64,000 bases of DNA from Verrucomicrobiales bacterium (GCA_027488845.1 JAIYBC010000060.1:186001-250000); one strand, 5' to 3'; positions 19,557 to 29,551 are shown, counted from the stretch's first letter. Notes: generated from the letters alone by a model not told the origin. Translations and numbers: made by a program.

Positions 19557-22025
19557 ATGAACTACCATCTCCATCATCAGGGACAGGATCTCGGCGTCCA
19601 TCCGGAGGAGGTCCTCCGCCAACGCCGAGACGTCGGCGAACTCCCCGGTGACGCCTTGGTCTGGCGCCCGGGCATGCCCTCATGGAGGCCCTTGGACGAA
19701 GCCCTGCCTCGCGTCGAGGCACCTCCCTCGTTCACCCCGGCCACGCCGCCGCCGCTCGCGGACAGCGCGGCTTCATCGCAGACCAGCCACGCCAACGCGA
19801 TTCCCTCCCGCACCCAGGGTCCGGCGTTCTGGATCACCGTGGCGGTCGCCATCGTGGTGGGGTTCATGGGAATGGTCTTCCTCGTCGTCGGCGCGGTGGC
19901 CACCAGCAAGGTCGGCCGCAACGCCAACGTCGGGGAGTCCGACCCGGCCGTGGCGGGTGAAGACGCTTCGGAGGACGAGGACGCCGAGGCCGTGGCCGCG
20001 CGGCCGATCGTGGTCTCCACCAACTCGGAGACCTTCCTGGACTTCGAACGTCGCACGGAGGACTTCCGTCGGCGTCACTACCTCGAGGCCTACCGCCGCC
20101 ACGCCGACCGCAAGGCGCCGGGATTCCAGGCCGGGGAGGATCTCATCGAGTCCTGGCTCCGCAGCAGTTTTGGAACCCGGACCTCGGAGGACGACTCGGC
20201 TTTCCTTGCGAAGACCGACCTCATCGCCCGCGACGCCTCGGTCCGGGATCCCATCGTCCTGCTGGTCACCGCGGTCCGCTGTCCGGAGCAGCATGAACGC
20301 ATCCGGCGATATCAGCGCGCGGTCGACGCCTTCCCGGGCACGGATTACGGACCGTATCCCAGGTTCTTCGCGGTGACGGACCTCGCCAAGGTCCTTCCCG
20401 CCGAGGATTCCCGGATCGAACCCCTGCTCGAGAAGGCGGTGGGGCTCTTCGGGGAAGTGCTCGGGCCGGACGGCATCCGGCCGGACGAACAGGAGCAACT
20501 CGGCGAGGTGCTGCTCCACGGTTGGGGCGACCGTCTTTTCCGTCGTCATGGAGAGCGCCTGAAGGACAAGGCCGCCGAGGCCGGCGACCCGTTCGCCTGG
20601 CTGGCCTTCCTGTTGGAGGGCGAATACCACATCCAGCAGGCGTGGAAGGCGCGGGGCGGCGGCTTCGCCGGCTCCGTGACCCGGAAGGGCTGGGAGGGCT
20701 TCAACGAACACTCGAAGCGGGCGGAGACCGCGTTGGAGGCCGCGTGGGACCTGAACCCGGAACGCCCCCAGGCCGCGGCGCGGATGGTGTACGTGAGCCT
20801 CGGACTCCACGGCATCGGCCGGATGCGCCTGTGGTTCGACCGGGCGCTGGAGGCGCGCATCGACTACCACGACGCGTGGACCCAGCTCCGTTGGGGCCTG
20901 CGTCCGCGTTGGCACGGAAGCGTGGACGCCCTGCTCACGTTGGGCCGCACGGCGGTCGCCACGGGACGCTTCGACACCGATGTGCCGCGGAAGCTCTTCG
21001 ACTGCATCGAGGACGCCGAGTCGGAGGCGAATCCGGCACCGGGACGACGCCTGTTGACCCGCGCGGACATCTGGGACGACCTGGAGAAGATGTACCGCGG
21101 CTACATCGCGAACCGGAAGGGCACCCCGGAGGAACGCGGCTGGCGCTCGGTCTTCGCGGTCATCGCGCGGCTGTCCGACCGGATGTCGGTGGCCCGGGAA
21201 CAGCTGGAGGCCGTGGACTGGAACCCGGAACCGACCCGGCTCCTGGGTTGGGACAAGGACCTTTCGCTGATGGTGCCCGAGGTCGCGGCGCTCACCGGAA
21301 CCGCAGGACGCGACGTCGCCCGCGCCGAACAGGAACGGAAGCGTGGGCATCCCGAGGAGGCGGTCGAACGCTTCACGGAGATCGCGGCACGCACCGACGT
21401 CGACGACCGGACCCGCGGGTACGCGCGGATCCTCGCGCGGATCGTGGCCTCGGAAGGACGGCTGGCCCGCGGCGAATGGATTCCCCTGATGCCGCAGACG
21501 GCCGACGACCCGGAGTGGGTCACCGCCCGCGGCGAGATCCGGAAGTGCGAACCCGGGATCCTCGAGGTGAAGTCCGGTCCGACCGGGCACCTGATCCACA
21601 GCCGGGTCCAGGTCGGGACGAACTTCGCCGTGCGGGGCGAGTGGGAATCCGTGAGCAGTTCGAACGGGGACATCCAGGCCGGGATCGTCTTCGGCATGAC
21701 GGACCTGAGCCGTTCCCGCTTCCTCGGTTTCCGGATGAAGAACACCCGTGACGAGGACCAGATCGCCTCGGTGGGCTACGGTTGGGGGCGGAGCCAGATC
21801 AAGGGACCGGCGCTGGTGTACACCGGGAAGACCAACCGCTTCGAACTCGAGTTCCGGAACGGCCTCGCGACGGTGAAGGTGAACGACATGATCATCTTCC
21901 ACGACAACCCGGTGCCGCGGTTGCCGCCGTTCGAGGCCGGCGAGTTCCGGCTCGGGATCGGCGCCTTCAACGACATCAACGAGACGGTGATCCGCTACCG
22001 CAACGTCGAGGTCCGCCGGCTTTGA
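19557..22025 (+). CDS. GYF_2/DUF4339 domain N-terminus, TM segment, large uncharacterised region, concanavalin-like C-terminus
   Basis: MNYHLHHQGQDLGVHPEEVLRQRRDVGELPGDALVWRPGMPSW; hydrophobic FWITVAVAIVVGFMGMVFLVVGAV; C-terminal RFELEFRNGLATVKVNDMIIFHD. Confidence 0.7.
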   Translation: MNYHLHHQGQDLGVHPEEVLRQRRDVGELPGDALVWRPGMPSWRPLDEALPRVEAPPSFTPATPPPLADSAASSQTSHANAIPSRTQGPAFWITVAVAIVVGFMGMVFLVVGAVATSKVGRNANVGESDPAVAGEDASEDEDAEAVAARPIVVSTNSETFLDFERRTEDFRRRHYLEAYRRHADRKAPGFQAGEDLIESWLRSSFGTRTSEDDSAFLAKTDLIARDASVRDPIVLLVTAVRCPEQHERIRRYQRAVDAFPGTDYGPYPRFFAVTDLAKVLPAEDSRIEPLLEKAVGLFGEVLGPDGIRPDEQEQLGEVLLHGWGDRLFRRHGERLKDKAAEAGDPFAWLAFLLEGEYHIQQAWKARGGGFAGSVTRKGWEGFNEHSKRAETALEAAWDLNPERPQAAARMVYVSLGLHGIGRMRLWFDRALEARIDYHDAWTQLRWGLRPRWHGSVDALLTLGRTAVATGRFDTDVPRKLFDCIEDAESEANPAPGRRLLTRADIWDDLEKMYRGYIANRKGTPEERGWRSVFAVIARLSDRMSVAREQLEAVDWNPEPTRLLGWDKDLSLMVPEVAALTGTAGRDVARAEQERKRGHPEEAVERFTEIAARTDVDDRTRGYARILARIVASEGRLARGEWIPLMPQTADDPEWVTARGEIRKCEPGILEVKSGPTGHLIHSRVQVGTNFAVRGEWESVSSSNGDIQAGIVFGMTDLSRSRFLGFRMKNTRDEDQIASVGYGWGRSQIKGPALVYTGKTNRFELEFRNGLATVKVNDMIIFHDNPVPRLPPFEAGEFRLGIGAFNDINETVIRYRNVEVRRL

Positions 22026-22084
22026 GCGGAAGGCAGCTGGCGCCCACCGTTGTCGGGTACGGGGAAGCCGGCTACGCTGACTTC

Positions 22085-22333
22085 ATGGGCTTCGACTACC
22101 ACTCCGCCTTCGAACGCCGCACCGACGTGTGCGGCGGGGCGCTGGTGCTGAAGGGCACTCGTGTGCCGGTTCGCACCGTATTGGCCAGCCTGGCCGAAGG
22201 CGCCTCCGAGGCGGAGCTACGGGCCGACTTCCCGACGGTCTCTGCCGACGGTCTCCGCGCAGTGATCGCCTTCGCCGCCACCTCAGCCTCGGAAGACCTG
22301 CCGCTGCCACCGGTGCCCGCCGTTGTGGCGTGA
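22085..22333 (+). CDS. DUF433 antitoxin-like protein
   Basis: GGALVLKGTRVPVRTVLASLAEGASEAELRADFPTVSADGLRAVIAFAA. Confidence 0.8.
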   Translation: MGFDYHSAFERRTDVCGGALVLKGTRVPVRTVLASLAEGASEAELRADFPTVSADGLRAVIAFAATSASEDLPLPPVPAVVA

Positions 22334-22695
22334 AGATCAAGGTCGACGAGAACCTTCCCGAGTCCCTCGTGGAGGAATTGTCCCGCTTCGGCCACGATGT
22401 GGACAGCGTCCGCGAGGAAGGCCTCACTGGCCGGAGTGACGACGAAGTATGGAAGGGTGCCCAAATGGCGAATCGGTTCTTCGTCACCCAGGATCTGGAC
22501 TTCTCCGATCCGGACCGTTTCTCGCCAGGCTCCCATCATGGAATCCTCTTGGTGCGACTGCCCTACGCGGGACGTTCCGCCTTGGTCCAGAGGATCCAAG
22601 CTGCCTTCGAAACCGAGGGAGCGGAGTCTTGGAACGGCTGTTTCGTGGTCCTGAGTGATCACAAGATCCGGGTGTTGCGGGCCAAGGGAACCTGA
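22330..22695 (+). CDS. DUF5615 PIN-like toxin
   Basis: GTG start overlapping DUF433 stop (GTGA); VKIKVDENLPESLVEELSRFGHDVDSVREEGL...FFVTQDLDFSD. Confidence 0.8.
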   Translation: MKIKVDENLPESLVEELSRFGHDVDSVREEGLTGRSDDEVWKGAQMANRFFVTQDLDFSDPDRFSPGSHHGILLVRLPYAGRSALVQRIQAAFETEGAESWNGCFVVLSDHKIRVLRAKGT

Positions 22696-22737
22696 ACCGC
22701 ACAATCCATGCGGAACTGGAGGGCTTCAACGCTGGAA

Positions 22738-22965
22738 CACCAAGACGCGAAGGCGCCACGATTCCGTTGGAGCGGAGATTCACCTCACGCCAACGCGCCA
22801 AGTCTCCAATGAGGGCTGGAACCTCCCGGAAGCTCCCTCTTGGCACCCTTGGCACCCTTTGTTGTGAACTTCGGCTCGGCAACTCCAAGGGTCGGGAATT
22901 TGGGCCTTTCGCGGATCCGTGGAGGTCCGTGCCAATCCGTGTCTCCCGTAAAGCGCGAGCGGACT
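22738..22965. repeat. mosaic of short intergenic repeat motifs
   Basis: CACCAAGACGCGAAGGCG; CTTGGCACCCTTGGCACC; GGATCCGTGGAGGTCCGTGCCAATCCGTG; hairpin GCGCGAGcggaCTCGCGC. Confidence 0.5.
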
Positions 22966-23158
22966 CGCGCACTCCACGACGCTCGCGCGACCGGCACGGG
23001 CGCGGGTTGGTGACGGTTGAGGTCCGTGGACAACACCATTCCACTGCCCGGTCCGGTCGCTTGCCCCCGGGCGGTCCCCTGCTAACCTGAGCGGACTTTC
23101 CGGGATCCGGACTTTCGGACTGCCCGGGGAACACACAGCACGACTCACGACAAACCCT

Positions 23159-23782
23159 ATGGCTCACGAACTCGCCCCCCTGCCCTACGCGAAGGACGCC
23201 CTCGAACCCCACATCGACGCCCTCACGATGGAGATCCACCACGGCCGCCACCACAAGGCCTACGTGGACAACCTCAACAAGGCCATCGCCGGCACCCCGC
23301 TCGAAGGGAAGTCCATCGAGGCGCTGATCGCCGACATCCCGGGCGTGCCCGAGAACATCCGCGGACCGGTCCGCAACAACGGCGGCGGCCATTGGAACCA
23401 CACCTTCTTCTGGAACATCCTCGCCCCCGGCAAAGGTGGCACGCCCACCGGCGATCTCGCCGCGGCCATCAACGCCGCGTTCGGCTCGTTCGCCGAATTC
23501 CAGGCCAAGTTCGAGGCGGCCGGCGTCGGCCGGTTCGGATCCGGATGGGCCTGGCTCGTGGTCAACGGCGGCAAGCTGGAGGTCGTCTCCACCGCCAACC
23601 AGGACAACCCGCTCATGGGCAAGGCCGTCTCCGGCACCGAAGGCAAGCCCCTGCTCGGCGTCGACGTCTGGGAGCACGCCTACTACCTCAAGTACCAGAA
23701 CCTCCGCGCCGGCTACCTGAAGGCGATCTGGAACCTGGTCGACTGGGACAAGGTCGCCGCGCTCTACGCCGCCGCGAAGTAA
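23159..23782 (+). CDS. superoxide dismutase (Fe/Mn family)
   Basis: [55 protein letters not shown]. Confidence 0.95.
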   Translation: MAHELAPLPYAKDALEPHIDALTMEIHHGRHHKAYVDNLNKAIAGTPLEGKSIEALIADIPGVPENIRGPVRNNGGGHWNHTFFWNILAPGKGGTPTGDLAAAINAAFGSFAEFQAKFEAAGVGRFGSGWAWLVVNGGKLEVVSTANQDNPLMGKAVSGTEGKPLLGVDVWEHAYYLKYQNLRAGYLKAIWNLVDWDKVAALYAAAK

Positions 23783-23800
23783 CCCTTCCGCCCCGACTCG

Positions 23801-23830
23801 AAAGGCCGCGCCCCCAAGGCGCGGCCTTTT
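23801..23830 (+). terminator. Rho-independent terminator downstream of sod
   Basis: AAAGGCCGCGCC-cccaa-GGCGCGGCCTTTT. Confidence 0.9.
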
Positions 23831-23892
23831 CCATTCCGAAACCCCGTTTCCTCCTTCACCCCTTCCGCTGACCTGCTCCCCTGTCACTTGTT

Positions 23893-24099
23893 TGGTGAAA
23901 GGTTGGAGGGTTGAAAGGTTGGAGGGTTGAAAGGTTGAAAGGTTGGAGGGTTGAAAGGTTGAAAGGTTGAAAGGTTGAAAGGTTGAATCGTTGAATCGTT
24001 GAATCGTTGAGTCATTGCGTCCTTCAGTCCGTTCAACCCCTTTAACCCTTTAACCCTTTAACCCTTTAACCCTTTAACCATTCAGCCCTTCAACCCTTC
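23893..24099. repeat. octamer tandem array, GGTTGAAA-type drifting into CCCTTTAA-type (palindromic overall)
   Basis: ggttggag ggttgaaa ... ggttgaat cgttgaat cgttgagt cattgcgt ccttcagt ccgttcaa c ccctttaa x6 ccattcag cccttcaa cccttcat. Confidence 0.9.
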
Positions 24100-25069
24100 A
24101 TCGCCTCACCCCCCTCCCCCAGCGGTCGGCGAGGATGCCGCAGACGATGAGCTGGAGCGGGTGGTAGAGCAGGATCGGCAGCAGGATCAGGCCGAGACCG
24201 GGATGGGTTCCGAACAGGATCTTCGCCATCGGCACACCTGAGGCGAGGGTCTTCTGCGGGGCGCAGAAGGCGGCGGCGATGCGGTCGGCGGGATCGAGCC
24301 GGAGCAGTCGGGAAAGGGCCTCCACCGCGGCCATGGCGATCACGAAGACGAGCAGCACCCCGGCGGCCGCGAGCAGGGTGACGCCGGCGCCGTGCTGGGA
24401 CCACAGGCGGGACTTCACCGAGTTGCAGAACGCGGCGAAGACGATGAACAGGATGATGCCGCTGGCGATGTTCCCGAGCGGCTTCTTGCGGGCGTCGGCA
24501 AACTTCGCGAACGGCAGGCGGAGGAGCTGTCCGACGGCGAGCGGCAGGAGGAGAAGCAGGACGATCTCGAGGATGACCGGTCCGAGCGGTTGTCGGCTGC
24601 CGCCCTTCTCCATGAGCCAGGTGATCCAGAGGGGCGTGATGAACACGCCGAGGACGTTGGAAAGCACCGCGTTGAAGATGGCGCCGACCGTGTTGCCGCC
24701 GGCGAGACCGGTGAGCACGACAGAGGTGGAGACGGTGGACGGCAGGACGCAAAGATAGAGGAAGCCGAGGGCGAGGTCGGGCGGAAGGAAGCGTCCGAGG
24801 GCCTTGTCGAGGAGGATGCCGATCAGCGGGAACAGGCCGAACGTGAAGGACTGCACCAGCAGGTGCAGGCGCCATTGGGAGACGCCCTTGCGCAGGGCGG
24901 CCGAGGGCAGGGTGAGGCCCTGGAGGAGGAAGATCAGTGCGACCCCGGCCTTGGTGGTGACCTGGGATTGGAGCCATCCGCCGGAGGCGCCGGCCTCGGG
25001 GACAAGGAAGGCGAGGACGACGGCGAGAGGCAGGGACAGGACGAACCAGTTGCGTGCGAGGAAGGCCAT
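24098..25069 (-). CDS. bile acid:sodium symporter-like (SBF/BASS) transporter
   Basis: MAFLARNWFVLSLPLAVVLAFLVPEAG...FLLQGLTLPSAAL...VLPSTVSTSVVLTGLAGGN...APQKTLASGVPMAKILFG. Confidence 0.85.
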   Translation of the reverse strand: MAFLARNWFVLSLPLAVVLAFLVPEAGASGGWLQSQVTTKAGVALIFLLQGLTLPSAALRKGVSQWRLHLLVQSFTFGLFPLIGILLDKALGRFLPPDLALGFLYLCVLPSTVSTSVVLTGLAGGNTVGAIFNAVLSNVLGVFITPLWITWLMEKGGSRQPLGPVILEIVLLLLLPLAVGQLLRLPFAKFADARKKPLGNIASGIILFIVFAAFCNSVKSRLWSQHGAGVTLLAAAGVLLVFVIAMAAVEALSRLLRLDPADRIAAAFCAPQKTLASGVPMAKILFGTHPGLGLILLPILLYHPLQLIVCGILADRWGRGVRR

Positions 25070-25171
25070 GGCGGCTTGGGTTTGGCCTCCGGGAGGGATG
25101 CCGCCGCGAATGGGCCCCAGCGCCCCGGTGCTTGGCAAGCGCCGGGTGGAGGCAAGTCGAGATGCGCCGGA

Positions 25172-25840
25172 TCAGCGGGCGGCGCGGCGACGGCGCAGGA
25201 AGACGACACCCGCGAGGCCGAGACCGGAAAGCAAGGCATACTCGGCGGGCTCGGGAACAGCCGTGGCCTCGATGGAAAGCAGATTGGGATCTCCGGATGA
25301 GACGGTCCAAGGAGCCACGCCCGCGCTGTAGCTTTGCGCGTAGTTTCCGTTCAGCGCCCAGCCTCCATCGGACGCGAACGTGCCAGAGCTCGCGAAGTTC
25401 CAGTGGTAGGTGCTGATTCCGGCGGTAACCCTCGCAACAACCCAGTAGCTGGTCGAAGGGTTCAACGACACGCCCGATGCGTCATACCGGTAGACACCGG
25501 TATCTGAAGGGTTGGAGGTCCCAGAGAGGACGGCCCTCACAGTACCCGGGGCGGTTCCGTCGTGGTTGTAGATTGAAAGGGTGAAATTGCCGTTGGCGAC
25601 GGTGGTTCCGGGGACGTTTCGGATCGATATCCGGACATTCTCCAGTACATAGCCTCCCAAATTGGGGCCTGTAGTGAACTGGACAGCGTGGCTGACCTCG
25701 GCGGATTCCGGACCGGAAACAAGGTCGTAGTCGTTTGACGTTTGACCCAGGTTGCTCAGGACGACCGCGGCCCGGCCGGTTCCAGCGGCGGCGAACAGGC
25801 CGAGGACTGCGGAAAGGACTGCGGAGTATTGCGACTTCAT
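25172..25840 (-). CDS. PEP-CTERM sorted secreted protein
   Basis: Signal peptide; C-terminal VPEPAEYALLSGLGLAGVVFLRRRRAAR. Confidence 0.85.
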   Translation of the reverse strand: MKSQYSAVLSAVLGLFAAAGTGRAAVVLSNLGQTSNDYDLVSGPESAEVSHAVQFTTGPNLGGYVLENVRISIRNVPGTTVANGNFTLSIYNHDGTAPGTVRAVLSGTSNPSDTGVYRYDASGVSLNPSTSYWVVARVTAGISTYHWNFASSGTFASDGGWALNGNYAQSYSAGVAPWTVSSGDPNLLSIEATAVPEPAEYALLSGLGLAGVVFLRRRRAAR

Positions 25841-25908
25841 GGTGTGCCGAGATGGGATAGGGAGGTTCGGTGGACCTTCCCCGGGGATCCCATCGGCACA
25901 TCGCCCCA

Positions 25909-28900
25909 TTACTTGAGCGTCCCGAGGAACTCCAACAGATCCCGCAGCTCGAACCGGTTCAACTGGTCGCCGAAACCCTCGGGCATGCCGCTCACGCCGC
26001 GTTCCCGGGTCTTGATGTCGGACTTCGCCAGCTTCACGTCGCCTTCGTCCGGGGTCGCGATGGTCAGCGAGGACGCATCCTCGGACTTCACGACGCCGAC
26101 ATGGAGACCTCCGGACCGGGTGGTGATCATCGTCGTCTCGAATCCTTGGGAGATCTGCCGGTTGGGAAAGACGACGCTCTCCAGGAGGTGTTCGGCGGTG
26201 ACGCGGCCGGCGATGCCGTCGAGCTTCGGGCCGGCATTGCCGCCGGAGTCGCTCCCGATCTGGTGGCAACGGGTGCAGGCGACCGCGGCGTGCTCGTAGA
26301 AGAGCTTCCGTCCGCGCGCCGCATCACCGCCGGACAACGCCTCGCGGTAGGGCGAGAGGTGGTCCTTCGGAAGCTTCCATTCCTGGTAGGCCGCCAGACG
26401 CTGGGTGACCGCGGGAGCGGTGCGTTTCCGTGCCGCCTCGACGAGGTCCAGCATCACCTCGTTCGCGACCTCGCGCTTCATCAGGCGCTCCAGGGCGTCG
26501 GCGAGCAACGCGTCCGCGGCGTCGGACTTGAGGTCGCCGAGGCTGGTGTAGGCGGCCTGCTGTTCGGGGATCGTGCCGCCGGTGATCCGGAGGCGCAGGG
26601 CGCCGGCGGCGTCGTTGGGATCGAGTTCCGCCTGGAGCCGCGACGCTTCGAGCCGCAGTTCCTCTGACCTGTCTGCCGCGGCGAAGGCCGAGAGCGTGCG
26701 GACCTCGGCAGCCGTGGCGCCGCCGCGATGGAGGGAACGCAGGGCCGAGGCCCGGACCCGTACCGGGGCCGAGGCGTTCCGGACCAGCGAGGCAAGGACC
26801 GGACGGGCGGCTTCGAGCCGGAGGTCGGCCGCGGCGACGGTGGCGGCCATGGCGACGGCTTCGGAACCGTCGGCGAGGAGATTCCCCAACGACGACAGCA
26901 GCGCGGCACGCGCCGGGGCGGCGTCGCGGGCCGGCAGCGGACGCCAGACGCCGACGATGCGGTCGCGGGCGGGCGGCTTCTCCCACGATCCCAGGGCCTG
27001 AAGCGCCTCGATGCGGACCGTTTCCGGGAGATCAGCCCGGATCGTCAATGCACCGAGCCGGATCGCCGCGTCCGCGTCTCCGACACGGAAGTTCGCGTCC
27101 ACGATCCGCAGCAGCAGCGGCCCAGCGAGGTCCACGGGCGCATTGGTCCACGGGAGCGGCTGGTCGGCACGGACGTCCCGGATCGCGTCGGACGGGTTCG
27201 GAGTCGGCGGCAGGGTCCGCTGGGCCACCTCCAAGCGGTCGCGCAGGGATTTGAGCACCGCATCGTCCCCGAGCGCGGCCAACGCGGACATCGCGCCGGG
27301 GACGGGGACGTCGTGGATGGCGCGAGCCGCTTCGACGACGATCCGGACGTCGGAATCCTTGAGGAAGCGGGCCAAGCCCGGAGAGGCCCCGCGGCGCCAG
27401 GCCAGGACCGCGGCGAGCCGGACCTCGAACGCGGGGTCCGCGACGAGGGTCCCGACGAAGGCGGGGTCGGTGGCCGACAGCGCCTGCACCAGTGCACCGA
27501 AGAGCACCCGGTCGGCTTGCAGTCCGGGTCCGGCGTTTCGGATCGCTTCCACCACGCGGCGGGACTCGGACGCATCCGGCAGCGCCCGGGCCAGTCCGAG
27601 TGCCGCTGCCGCCTGGATCCGGGCGGGCGTGCGTTCGAGCGAGGCGGCCAAGACGGTGCGGACGCCCAGGTGACGGGCGATGGCATCGGAGGAACCGAGA
27701 GCGCGGAGGGCTTGGACCCGCAGTTCCCCTTGGCCTGCCTGCGCTGCAGGCAACAAGGCGGAAACCGCCAGCGACGGGTCCCTTCGGGCGATCTGGCCAA
27801 GAGCCCGCGCGGCATGGACCGCCGATGGGCCATCCCCCTGGAGCAGGGCCTTGAGCCGCGGGACCGAGGCCGCGCCCCGTGCGGCGAGGGCGTATTGGGC
27901 CTCCTGCCTCACCCTCAGGTCGCGATGGGCGAGCAGCGGGACCAGTTCCGCTTCCGGCCGTTTCGAGAAGCCTTCGCCCAACAGCCGCGCGGTTTCCTTC
28001 GAGACCGGATCCGCGAGCACCTCCGGGAACCACGCGCGGTAGATCCGCCCCTTGTTGCTCTTGGGCCAGCCTTCATGCCAGTCGGCGAAGAGGATCGAGC
28101 CGTCCGGCGCGAGATCCACGTCCGGCACCAGGCTGTTCCACACGAACTCGTCATGGGCGACCAGCTCGTAGCCGGCACCCTTCTGCCGGACCGCGAGGGA
28201 ATCGACGCCGCTCCGCGCGCTGGTGCCCTTGAAGTAGGCGAGGAGGAACCGGTTCCCGCCGGCGGATCCCAACGGAACGCCCCCCATGTACACGAGGCCG
28301 GACGGGCCGTCGGCGATGTTCGCGATGGGCGGATGGACATACGCGGCCTGGCCCTCGAAGTGGGGAACCCAGAGGCGTTCCAGGTTCCACATCCCGGCAT
28401 TGCCGAGCGGCGCGTGCTGGTGCCCGACCCGCCAGCCGGAATCCGCGCCCTCGACGACCTGGACCCAGCGTTCCCGGTCGCCCTGGTCGGAATCGTTGTC
28501 GCCGGTGAACAGGTCGCCCTGGTCGTTGAACGCCAGTTCCTGGGGATTCCGGAGTCCACGGTGGACCACCTCCATGTTGGTGCCGTCGGGTTCGCAGCGG
28601 AACACCGCCCCCTCGTCGGGCAGGTCGATCACCCGGCCCTCCCGCGTGACGACATGCGCGCCACGGTCGCCGACGCTGAAGTAGAGCCGCCCGTCGGGCC
28701 CGAGGATCAGGCCGTGGAGGTCATGGCCCGTGAAGCTGAACCGCACGCCGAAGCCGCGGAGAAGTTCCTCCGCCTTGTGTCCGGGCGCCGTGTGCGGGGA
28801 CGCGGCCAGCGGGGATGCGGGGGACGAAGCCGAGGCCGAGGCTGCGGCACCTTCCGTCGGCCGGATGCGCCAGAGGCTGGGGATCTCGGTGAACCAGACC

Positions 28901-29499
28901 TCCCCGTCGCGGGCCAGGACGCCGCTGCCGATGCCGCTCAGCGGACTGTTGAATCCGTCGGCGAACACCGAGGAGACGTCCGCCTTGCCGTCGCCGTCGG
29001 TGTCCTCGATGCGGCGGATGACCTCGGTCTCCGCCGAGAGCGCCTTCTCGCCGCCGGGACCGAACCACTTGCGGATGATCTCCAGGCGGTTGGTGATGTT
29101 CCGCGAGGCGAGGTCGTCCTCGAGCATGAACATGTAGTGGCGGATATCGAGCACGCTGGACCGGTAGCGGTAGGTCTCGCTGGTGAAGACGCGGCCCCGG
29201 CCGTCGACGCTGAAGGCGACGGGATTGGCGAGCATCGGCTCGGCGGCCCAGAGGTCCACCTTGAGGCCGGGCGCGAGCTTGAACTGGCGGATCCGGTTGG
29301 TGCCCTCGGACGAAGCCGGAGCCAGCACGGGGGTCCCGGAGCGGTCCGCCGCGACGAGCGGCTTGAAGCCGCCGCCCGACGGCTGGGATCCACCCGCCGC
29401 CTCGATCTCCGCTCCGAACAGCGGCTGCCCGAGGAACAGCGCCGAGGAAGGCAACAGGGCGAGCATCGAGGCACGCCGAAGCGCGAAGCGAAGGGGCAT
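25909..29499 (-). CDS. PVC-type membrane-bound dehydrogenase with HEAT-like repeats and C-terminal heme-binding domain
   Basis: RIRQFKLAPGLKVDLWAAEPMLANPVAFSVDGRGRVFTSETYR; HEAT-like Ala/Leu region; CTRCHQIGSDSGGNAGPKLDGI. Confidence 0.9.
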   Translation of the reverse strand: MPLRFALRRASMLALLPSSALFLGQPLFGAEIEAAGGSQPSGGGFKPLVAADRSGTPVLAPASSEGTNRIRQFKLAPGLKVDLWAAEPMLANPVAFSVDGRGRVFTSETYRYRSSVLDIRHYMFMLEDDLASRNITNRLEIIRKWFGPGGEKALSAETEVIRRIEDTDGDGKADVSSVFADGFNSPLSGIGSGVLARDGEVWFTEIPSLWRIRPTEGAAASASASSPASPLAASPHTAPGHKAEELLRGFGVRFSFTGHDLHGLILGPDGRLYFSVGDRGAHVVTREGRVIDLPDEGAVFRCEPDGTNMEVVHRGLRNPQELAFNDQGDLFTGDNDSDQGDRERWVQVVEGADSGWRVGHQHAPLGNAGMWNLERLWVPHFEGQAAYVHPPIANIADGPSGLVYMGGVPLGSAGGNRFLLAYFKGTSARSGVDSLAVRQKGAGYELVAHDEFVWNSLVPDVDLAPDGSILFADWHEGWPKSNKGRIYRAWFPEVLADPVSKETARLLGEGFSKRPEAELVPLLAHRDLRVRQEAQYALAARGAASVPRLKALLQGDGPSAVHAARALGQIARRDPSLAVSALLPAAQAGQGELRVQALRALGSSDAIARHLGVRTVLAASLERTPARIQAAAALGLARALPDASESRRVVEAIRNAGPGLQADRVLFGALVQALSATDPAFVGTLVADPAFEVRLAAVLAWRRGASPGLARFLKDSDVRIVVEAARAIHDVPVPGAMSALAALGDDAVLKSLRDRLEVAQRTLPPTPNPSDAIRDVRADQPLPWTNAPVDLAGPLLLRIVDANFRVGDADAAIRLGALTIRADLPETVRIEALQALGSWEKPPARDRIVGVWRPLPARDAAPARAALLSSLGNLLADGSEAVAMAATVAAADLRLEAARPVLASLVRNASAPVRVRASALRSLHRGGATAAEVRTLSAFAAADRSEELRLEASRLQAELDPNDAAGALRLRITGGTIPEQQAAYTSLGDLKSDAADALLADALERLMKREVANEVMLDLVEAARKRTAPAVTQRLAAYQEWKLPKDHLSPYREALSGGDAARGRKLFYEHAAVACTRCHQIGSDSGGNAGPKLDGIAGRVTAEHLLESVVFPNRQISQGFETTMITTRSGGLHVGVVKSEDASSLTIATPDEGDVKLAKSDIKTRERGVSGMPEGFGDQLNRFELRDLLEFLGTLK

Positions 29500-29551
29500 T
29501 GGTCGAGTTTGGGAAATCCGGACTTCGAGGCAAGGAGGCAGGCGGGGGGGG

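Noticed and set aside
22767-23148. Small ORFs in the spacer before sod
   Set aside because: Repeat-rich non-coding sequence; ORFs on both strands overlap and lack motifs.
23893-24099. CRISPR array
   Set aside because: 8-bp repeats without spacers of constant length and no cas genes; it is a tandem array.
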